Part shown: one piece after another, positions 59,402 through 64,000 of the stretch
Numbering within the stretch: position 1 is the stretch's first letter
Layout of the letters: each line of letters opens with the position of its first letter
Assembly: GCF_015767265.1 (NCBI RefSeq)
Contig: NZ_JADPIB010000009.1
Span: 62,001 to 126,000 of the forward strand
DNA length: 64,000 nucleotides
Direction of reading: 5' to 3'
Origin: Aureivirga marina
Lineage (GTDB): Bacteria > Bacteroidota > Bacteroidia > Flavobacteriales > Flavobacteriaceae
Position numbers and translations under genes: made by a program
The notes under the pieces: generated by a model
The model's database searches: none
Seen by the model: only the letters and a program-made list of their open reading frames with translations
Told to the model about the DNA's origin: nothing

Positions 59402-60835
59402 TTAAAATTCTGCATTTTGTGGAGTTCTAGGGAAAGGAATTACATCTCTAATATTCCCCATTCCTGTTACAAATTGAACTAATCTCTCAAATCCTAAACC
59501 AAATCCACTGTGAACTGCTGTTCCGAATTTACGTGTATCTAAGTACCACCATAATTCTTTTTCATCAATTCCAATTTCTTCCATTTTTTGTTTTAAAACA
59601 TCTAAACGCTCTTCTCTTTGAGAACCTCCAACGATTTCTCCAATTCCTGGGAATAAAATATCCATTGCACGAACTGTTTTTCCATCTTCATTTAAGCGCA
59701 TATAGAATGCTTTAATATCTGCTGGATAATCAAATAAAATTACAGGACATTTAAAGTGTTTTTCAACTAAGAAACGCTCATGCTCACTTTGTAAATCAGC
59801 TCCCCATCCATCGATTGGGAATTGGAATTTCTTCTTTTTATTTGGTTTCGAATTTCTAAGAATTTCAATTGCTTCTGTATAAGAAACTCTTTTAAAGTTA
59901 TTATCTACTACAAAACGAAGTTTTTCAATCAATGCCATTTCACTTCTTTGTGCAGCAGGTTTTCCTTTTTCTTCTTGAATTAATCTTTGCTCCAAGAATT
60001 CTAAATCGTCTTTACAGTTTTCTAAAGTATAAGAAATTACACTTTTGATAAAATCTTCTCCTAAATCCATATTTGCATCTAAATCATTAAATGCAACTTC
60101 TGGTTCAATCATCCAGAATTCTGATAAGTGACGAGTTGTATTCGAATTTTCAGCTCTAAAAGTAGGTCCAAATGTATAAACTTTCCCTAAAGCCATTGCA
60201 TAAGTTTCTGCTTCTAATTGACCAGAAACCGTAAGATTTGCTTCTTTTCCGAAGAAATCTTCTTTATAATTAACATCTCCTTCTTCTGTTAAAGGCGGAT
60301 TTTTAGGATCTAAAGTCGTAACTCTAAATGTTTCTCCAGCTCCTTCTGCATCTGATCCTGTAACAATTGGTGAATGGAAATAGTAAAATCCATTTTCTGT
60401 AAAATATTTATGAACAGCAAAAGAAAGTGCAGAACGTAAACGCATAATTGCTCCGAACGTGTTTGTTCTAATACGTAAATGTGCATTTTCTCTTAAAAAC
60501 TCTAAAGTATGTTTCTTCGGTTGAATTGGATATTCATCTGGATTTGAATCTCCTAAAATTTCCAAATCAGTTACTTGAACTTCAACAGTCTGTCCTTTTC
60601 CTTGGCTTTCTACCAAAGTACCAGTTATAGAAATAGCAGCTCCTGTAGATATTCTTTTCAATAAGTCCGGATTTGTATTCTCAAAATCAACAACACACTG
60701 TATATTCTTAATTGTTGAACCATCATTTAAAGCAATAAAACGATTGCTTCTAAACGTTCTAACCCATCCTTTTAAATGTACTTCTTGTAAAATTTTGTCT
60801 GAATTCAATAATTCAGCAACACTGCTTTTTTTCAT
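59402..60835 (-). CDS. asnS: Asparagine--tRNA ligase
   Basis: A 477-residue class IIb aminoacyl-tRNA synthetase. The N-terminal OB-fold anticodon-binding domain starts [20 protein letters not shown]. The catalytic core has [26 protein letters not shown] (motif 1 region), motif 2 [26 protein letters not shown] and motif 3 [18 protein letters not shown]. The ENSNTxRHLxEFWM sequence and the ending [14 protein letters not shown] are typical of AsnRS, not AspRS. Monocistronic; converges with the efflux operon. Confidence 0.97.
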   Translation of the reverse strand: MKKSSVAELLNSDKILQEVHLKGWVRTFRSNRFIALNDGSTIKNIQCVVDFENTNPDLLKRISTGAAISITGTLVESQGKGQTVEVQVTDLEILGDSNPDEYPIQPKKHTLEFLRENAHLRIRTNTFGAIMRLRSALSFAVHKYFTENGFYYFHSPIVTGSDAEGAGETFRVTTLDPKNPPLTEEGDVNYKEDFFGKEANLTVSGQLEAETYAMALGKVYTFGPTFRAENSNTTRHLSEFWMIEPEVAFNDLDANMDLGEDFIKSVISYTLENCKDDLEFLEQRLIQEEKGKPAAQRSEMALIEKLRFVVDNNFKRVSYTEAIEILRNSKPNKKKKFQFPIDGWGADLQSEHERFLVEKHFKCPVILFDYPADIKAFYMRLNEDGKTVRAMDILFPGIGEIVGGSQREERLDVLKQKMEEIGIDEKELWWYLDTRKFGTAVHSGFGLGFERLVQFVTGMGNIRDVIPFPRTPQNAEF

Positions 60836-61107
60836 CTTTTATCTTTTGAATCGCAAATATACTTTTTTAGGATTAAAAAATCAATTTCGTTACTACACTT
60901 ATAATGAGTGTTTTTGGTTTTAAGAGCCATTTTAACTTTTTACTTAAAAATATATTTTGAATAAAAATGTCAAATGAATTATAAAGCTTGATTTTTAATA
61001 ACTTATAATTGTAAAATCCTGTTAAAAAGAGCCTTTTTTCAAGAAAAACAATAAAAAAATAAATAAATTTAAGGTAGATTCTAATAAATCCTAGATTTCT
61101 AAAGATT

Positions 61108-61518
61108 ATGTCACAGAAGAATAAAGATGTAGTAATTTGGTTTATCAATGAAATTTTAAATCCAAATCGACCTGAATTAGCTGAAGAAGTTTTTCATGTT
61201 GACGCAACAAGTACTGGAACAACTTCTGGACTTTTTGGTGAAAATAAATTAAAGGATTTAAGAACTTTTTCTGGATTATATCACAATTCTTTTAGCGATT
61301 TTCATGTAGAAATTAAAGAGATTTTTTCTGAAAGAGATAAAGTCTTTTTAGCAATAGAAATTTCTGGAACACACGATGGTGAAGATTTTTTAGGAATTCG
61401 AGCAAGAGGAAAAAAAATATCTTGGACGTCCTTTAATATTTATTATTTGAAAAAACATAAAATTTGGAAACATTGGGGAATTTCAAATTTAGATACAAGA
61501 TTAGATTTACTTCGCTAA
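61108..61518 (+). CDS. SnoaL-like / NTF2-fold protein (ester cyclase family type)
   Basis: The 136-residue protein has the shape of SnoaL-like polyketide cyclases and related NTF2-fold proteins: N-terminal helix KDVVIWFINEILNPNRPELA, then the beta sheet with SDFHVEIKEIFSERDKVFLA and EISGTHDGEDFLGI-ARGKKISW, and a final strand with KIWKHWGISN. Members include enzymes and small-molecule binding proteins; no substrate can be assigned. It stands alone, converging with a substrate-binding lipoprotein gene. Confidence 0.75.
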   Translation: MSQKNKDVVIWFINEILNPNRPELAEEVFHVDATSTGTTSGLFGENKLKDLRTFSGLYHNSFSDFHVEIKEIFSERDKVFLAIEISGTHDGEDFLGIRARGKKISWTSFNIYYLKKHKIWKHWGISNLDTRLDLLR

Positions 61519-61523
61519 AAAAA

Positions 61524-61551
61524 AACACCAGATTTTAAAATCTGATGTTTT
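61524..61551. terminator. Bidirectional terminator
   Basis: AACACCAGATTTT / AAAATCTGATGTT (one mismatch), with A-run and T-run on the two sides, between converging genes. Confidence 0.85.
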
Positions 61552-61556
61552 AAATT

Positions 61557-62435
61557 TTAATTATCTCTTGCTGCTGGCCACCAAAGTTGTAAATCGCTCC
61601 ATTTAGAACGGAATTTTGCAATTTTTGCTTGTGTATCAGTTCGTAATAAATAATTTCTTAATAATTCTGCTCCTTTTGTATTTACACCTTCTACTTTTTC
61701 ATTTTGAACTAAAGTAATTGACATTCGTCTTTGAAACATTGGATCTGCTGCAACTAAAATTTCTAAATTTGTCTTTTCTTTTGCATCATATTTTAAAAAT
61801 GGTGAAGCTCCCCAAATAAAATATCCATTCTTTTCATTTGCTAATTTCGCAGCGTTTTTCATTGCAACAGGTTCTTTTAAATACCAATTTCCTTTTTCTG
61901 AATTTCCTGCTAAATCCCAAAAAATATCTGCTAAAAATGATACTCCTGGAATTGCATTATTGATAAAAATAGAATTTGTTTCTGCAATTTTCTTCAAAGC
62001 TTCTGAAGCATTTTTTATTCCTTTTATTCCAGCTGGATCTGATTTTGGTCCAATAATTACTGCTTGATTTGCAAAAACCATTTCTGGCCAAGTTCCCCAA
62101 CCTTCAGAAACAAACTCTTCCACACCATGTTTTCCAAAATGAGAAATTACCAAATCCGCTTCGCCTTCCATTGCTTTTAAATACACATCCGAACCGCTAT
62201 AAAGCTCTACTTTTAATCCTGTTTCTTCTTCAAATTGTGGTAATAAATAATCTATTAAACCACTATAATCTGGTGTGTTTACAGTTGCTAAACGAATGAT
62301 AGAATTATCTTTTCGTTTGCTTCGAACAATTGTTTTTTCTTCTGTTTTAGAAAGATTTTCTTCTTTTGATTGATTTTTACAACTTGTGGAAAAAATCAAA
62401 CTTATGATTAAAAATGTATAGACTAAATTTTTCAT
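61557..62435 (-). CDS. Tungstate/molybdate-type ABC substrate-binding lipoprotein
   Basis: The 292-residue lipoprotein (lipobox STSC, Cys19) has the TupA/ModA-like opening RLATVNTPDYSGLIDYLLPQFEEETGLKVELYSGS, then GEADLVISHFGKHGVEEFVSEGWG, the characteristic oxyanion-binding pattern of tungstate-binding TupA proteins (family usually reads TTTSTxDSGL...). Ligand residues differ slightly (VNTPDYSG), so the true ligand could be another anion. No permease or ATPase gene is visible next to it. It lies downstream of a second binding protein on the same strand (34 nt), probably in one operon. Confidence 0.8.
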   Translation of the reverse strand: MKNLVYTFLIISLIFSTSCKNQSKEENLSKTEEKTIVRSKRKDNSIIRLATVNTPDYSGLIDYLLPQFEEETGLKVELYSGSDVYLKAMEGEADLVISHFGKHGVEEFVSEGWGTWPEMVFANQAVIIGPKSDPAGIKGIKNASEALKKIAETNSIFINNAIPGVSFLADIFWDLAGNSEKGNWYLKEPVAMKNAAKLANEKNGYFIWGASPFLKYDAKEKTNLEILVAADPMFQRRMSITLVQNEKVEGVNTKGAELLRNYLLRTDTQAKIAKFRSKWSDLQLWWPAARDN

Positions 62436-62469
62436 TTTTTCTGTTTTAAATTAATAAATAGCACATTTT

Positions 62470-63525
62470 TTATTCACAATTTAATTCTTCAGTAAATGAA
62501 TTATTAGAATGAGAAATTAAATCGCCAACTGTAATTTCAGGAAGATTTGGACCTGTAGGAAATAAATTTAATTCTCTTTCCCAATCCAAAAATAAACTCG
62601 GATTTGATGGAATTGCTTCTTCATAAATATCCAAAATTGTATGAATTGTATTTTCGTTAAAAGCTGAAAATTCTGAATCTTTTAAAGCTTGAATTGTTCC
62701 ATTTCTATCCGAATGAATTAAAGTTTGTGCGGAACAAATAGCTTGCGAAAAGGCTTTTAAAATTTCTGGATTTTCTTCTGAAAAAACATTCGTTGCAGCA
62801 AGAATATGAAGATTCATATTTGCTAAAGCAGGAACTTCTCCTCCTGAAATATCAACTAATAATATGGCATTTTGATTTATAATTGCATTTTCTAAATAAG
62901 GTGTATGCACAAAAATTGCATCAATTTCACCATTTTCAAAAGCATCATTTTGATCATGACCTTCGACAATTACTTTTGTTGCAATAGAATTTAAATCCAA
63001 TCCTTGCGATGAAAACAATAATTCTAATCTAGGATCTGGACCTTTTGCTACACCAATTTTTAATCCTTCTAAACCTAATAAACGATCTTTTAAAGGCATT
63101 TCTAAACTTAAATTTCTTTCCGTAGCAATTGAGTTTTTAAGAATAATATTGGCTGCATCATTTTGAAATAATTTAGCAAAACCGACAATAGATTCATTTT
63201 TTGCAACAGAAGCCAAGAAATGGGGAGTCGTTTGAATTAAAATATCCGAACCATTCATTGCTTGCGGATTTTTTGGACTTCCAGTTGTAATTTCTAATTC
63301 TAAATTTTCTTCTTCAAAAAATCCTGCACCTTGCGCAATCCAAAAATTCAATAATTGCAAATTATCTTTTTCTGGATTAGGAATAAATAATCTTACTTTC
63401 TTTTTTTCTACAGTTTGATTTGAATCATCATCTGAAGAACAACTTGAAATTGTTGTGAAAAAGCTTAAAATTAAAAAGCTAAACAACATTGTTTTTGTGA
63501 ATATTTTGTTTTTTATTTTCTTCAT
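62470..63525 (-). CDS. NMT1/THI5-like (SsuA-type) substrate-binding lipoprotein
   Basis: A 351-residue lipoprotein (lipobox TISSC, Cys29) of the periplasmic-binding fold. Early segments FWIAQGAGFFEEENLELEI and GLKIGVAKGPDPRLELLF, then VIVEGHDQNDAFENGEIDAI, match the NMT1/taurine-type binding proteins that serve importers of sulfonates, nitrate or thiamine precursors. Substrate unknown. First gene of a two-gene operon with the tungstate-type binding protein. No membrane component is adjacent within the window. Confidence 0.8.
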   Translation of the reverse strand: MKKIKNKIFTKTMLFSFLILSFFTTISSCSSDDDSNQTVEKKKVRLFIPNPEKDNLQLLNFWIAQGAGFFEEENLELEITTGSPKNPQAMNGSDILIQTTPHFLASVAKNESIVGFAKLFQNDAANIILKNSIATERNLSLEMPLKDRLLGLEGLKIGVAKGPDPRLELLFSSQGLDLNSIATKVIVEGHDQNDAFENGEIDAIFVHTPYLENAIINQNAILLVDISGGEVPALANMNLHILAATNVFSEENPEILKAFSQAICSAQTLIHSDRNGTIQALKDSEFSAFNENTIHTILDIYEEAIPSNPSLFLDWERELNLFPTGPNLPEITVGDLISHSNNSFTEELNCE

Positions 63526-63748
63526 TTTATAGTTTTAAATTGATTGTTATTAAATCAAAATTGTAAAACCATTTTGTGAAAAAGAAAATTAATCAACCTA
63601 TCTAAAGATTTTCTCAACAAAGAATAGAATTGTCTAAAAAACTAATGTGAAAATATGTTTTTGAAGAAATTGAAGTTTACATTGAAATGATTTAATTGTT
63701 GGTAGAAATATTTATAGAATATCGTAAATTAAAGAGAAATTTACCATC

Positions 63749-64000
63749 ATGAAGCAAATTCAAATTAAAAATACAATTTCTCAAATGTTACTTTGGGGAG
63801 TTTTATGGTTTATCATTTCTCTTTTGATAAACATAGGGATAATTAGTTTTCATGATTTTTTAAAAACATTTTTAATTCAATTATTCGGAATTTTTTTAGT
63901 GATTTTTATCAATCAGAATTATTTGTTACCTAGATTTTATTTTCAAAAAAAAGTGATTTTATTCTTGATTTTAGGAATAATTTTATTGGCTTTTACAATT
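63749..64000 (+). CDS. N-terminal part of a membrane protein, possibly a LytS-like sensor histidine kinase (runs off window)
   Basis: ATG 63749 opens 84 codons to the right edge with three hydrophobic segments (LLWGVLWFIISLLINIGII, TFLIQLFGIFLVIFI, VILFLILGIILLAFTI). The sequence INQNYLLPRFYFQKK between helices resembles the 'N-x-[YF]-L-[IL]-P' pattern of LytS-type flavobacterial histidine kinases, whose kinase part would be outside the window. Identification is tentative because only the membrane region is seen. Confidence 0.5.
   Translation, partial: MKQIQIKNTISQMLLWGVLWFIISLLINIGIISFHDFLKTFLIQLFGIFLVIFINQNYLLPRFYFQKKVILFLILGIILLAFTI

Noticed and set aside
60873-61148. 91-codon minus-strand ORF upstream of the SnoaL-like gene.
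   Set aside because: It overlaps the start of a convincing plus-strand gene and consists of low-complexity hydrophobic sequence expected from AT-rich DNA.

Overview
The window is AT-rich chromosomal DNA from a member of the Bacteroidota, almost certainly class Flavobacteriia. The evidence is type A and type B C-terminal sorting domains of the type IX secretion system (T9SS), a PorP/SprF protein paired with an OmpA-family protein, promoters of the Bacteroidota type (TTG, 19-21 nt, TAnnTTTG), almost no Shine-Dalgarno use, and lipoproteins of the SC-D/E/K type. I cannot name a genus.

Layout. (1) 1-11.2 kb holds housekeeping and surface genes: the end of an ABC-F ATPase, radA, a CvpA-family protein, a coiled-coil membrane protein, glycyl-tRNA synthetase, a secreted M4 metalloprotease, a fused dipeptide-type ABC ATPase and a bacilliredoxin. 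(2) 11.6-24.9 kb is a surface-adhesin locus: a 3,552-residue protein of DUF11-like repeats ending in a type B sorting domain, followed by its probable partners PorP/SprF and an OmpA-family protein. (3) 24.9-28.9 kb is an accessory patch: a double-HTH phage-type regulator with palindromic operators, two copies of an unrecognised gene cassette, and an HTH plus glycine-rich membrane protein. (4) 28,982-50,839 is an integrated element of 21,782 bp. It sits in a CAT-anticodon tRNA gene, with a 76-bp perfect direct repeat at its ends (104 bp with 5 mismatches when extended) and a tyrosine recombinase beside the intact tRNA. It has a DnaB-type replication module and a truncated repressor, but I recognise no phage structural or conjugation genes, so it resembles a phage satellite or replicative island. 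Its cargo is a compact restriction-modification locus (nuclease-like domain fused to HsdM, plus HsdS and a HEPN protein), an orphan DUF4157 (eCIS-core) protein, a 2.4-kb low-coding tract with a 42-bp x 7 tandem repeat and two tiny ORFs, two lipoproteins, a decayed copy of the cassette and a pair of paralogous membrane proteins. (5) 50.8-64 kb returns to chromosomal genes: a polyprenyl synthase, a TetR-TolC-MFP-RND efflux operon, asparaginyl-tRNA synthetase, an NTF2-like protein, two substrate-binding lipoproteins, and the start of a membrane protein that may be a sensor kinase.

Most novel content. A three-gene cassette occurs once intact and twice degraded. It encodes (a) a lipoprotein with two Cys/His-rich repeats C-x-E-H-x-E-x-H-x3-L-x-D-G-R-x2-H ('HEEH'), (b) a four-segment membrane protein, and (c) a ~55-residue charged protein ending N-I-N-[NG]-Y. 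The genes overlap and share an upstream sequence block. I recognise no known family. Copies lie both outside and inside the tRNA element, each near a member of the same HTH-regulator family, which suggests that two related elements used this chromosomal region. The element also shows 19-20-bp palindromic repeats inside its apparent replication-initiator gene (a lambda-like origin layout) and two head-to-head junctions where divergent genes have both lost their 5' ends.
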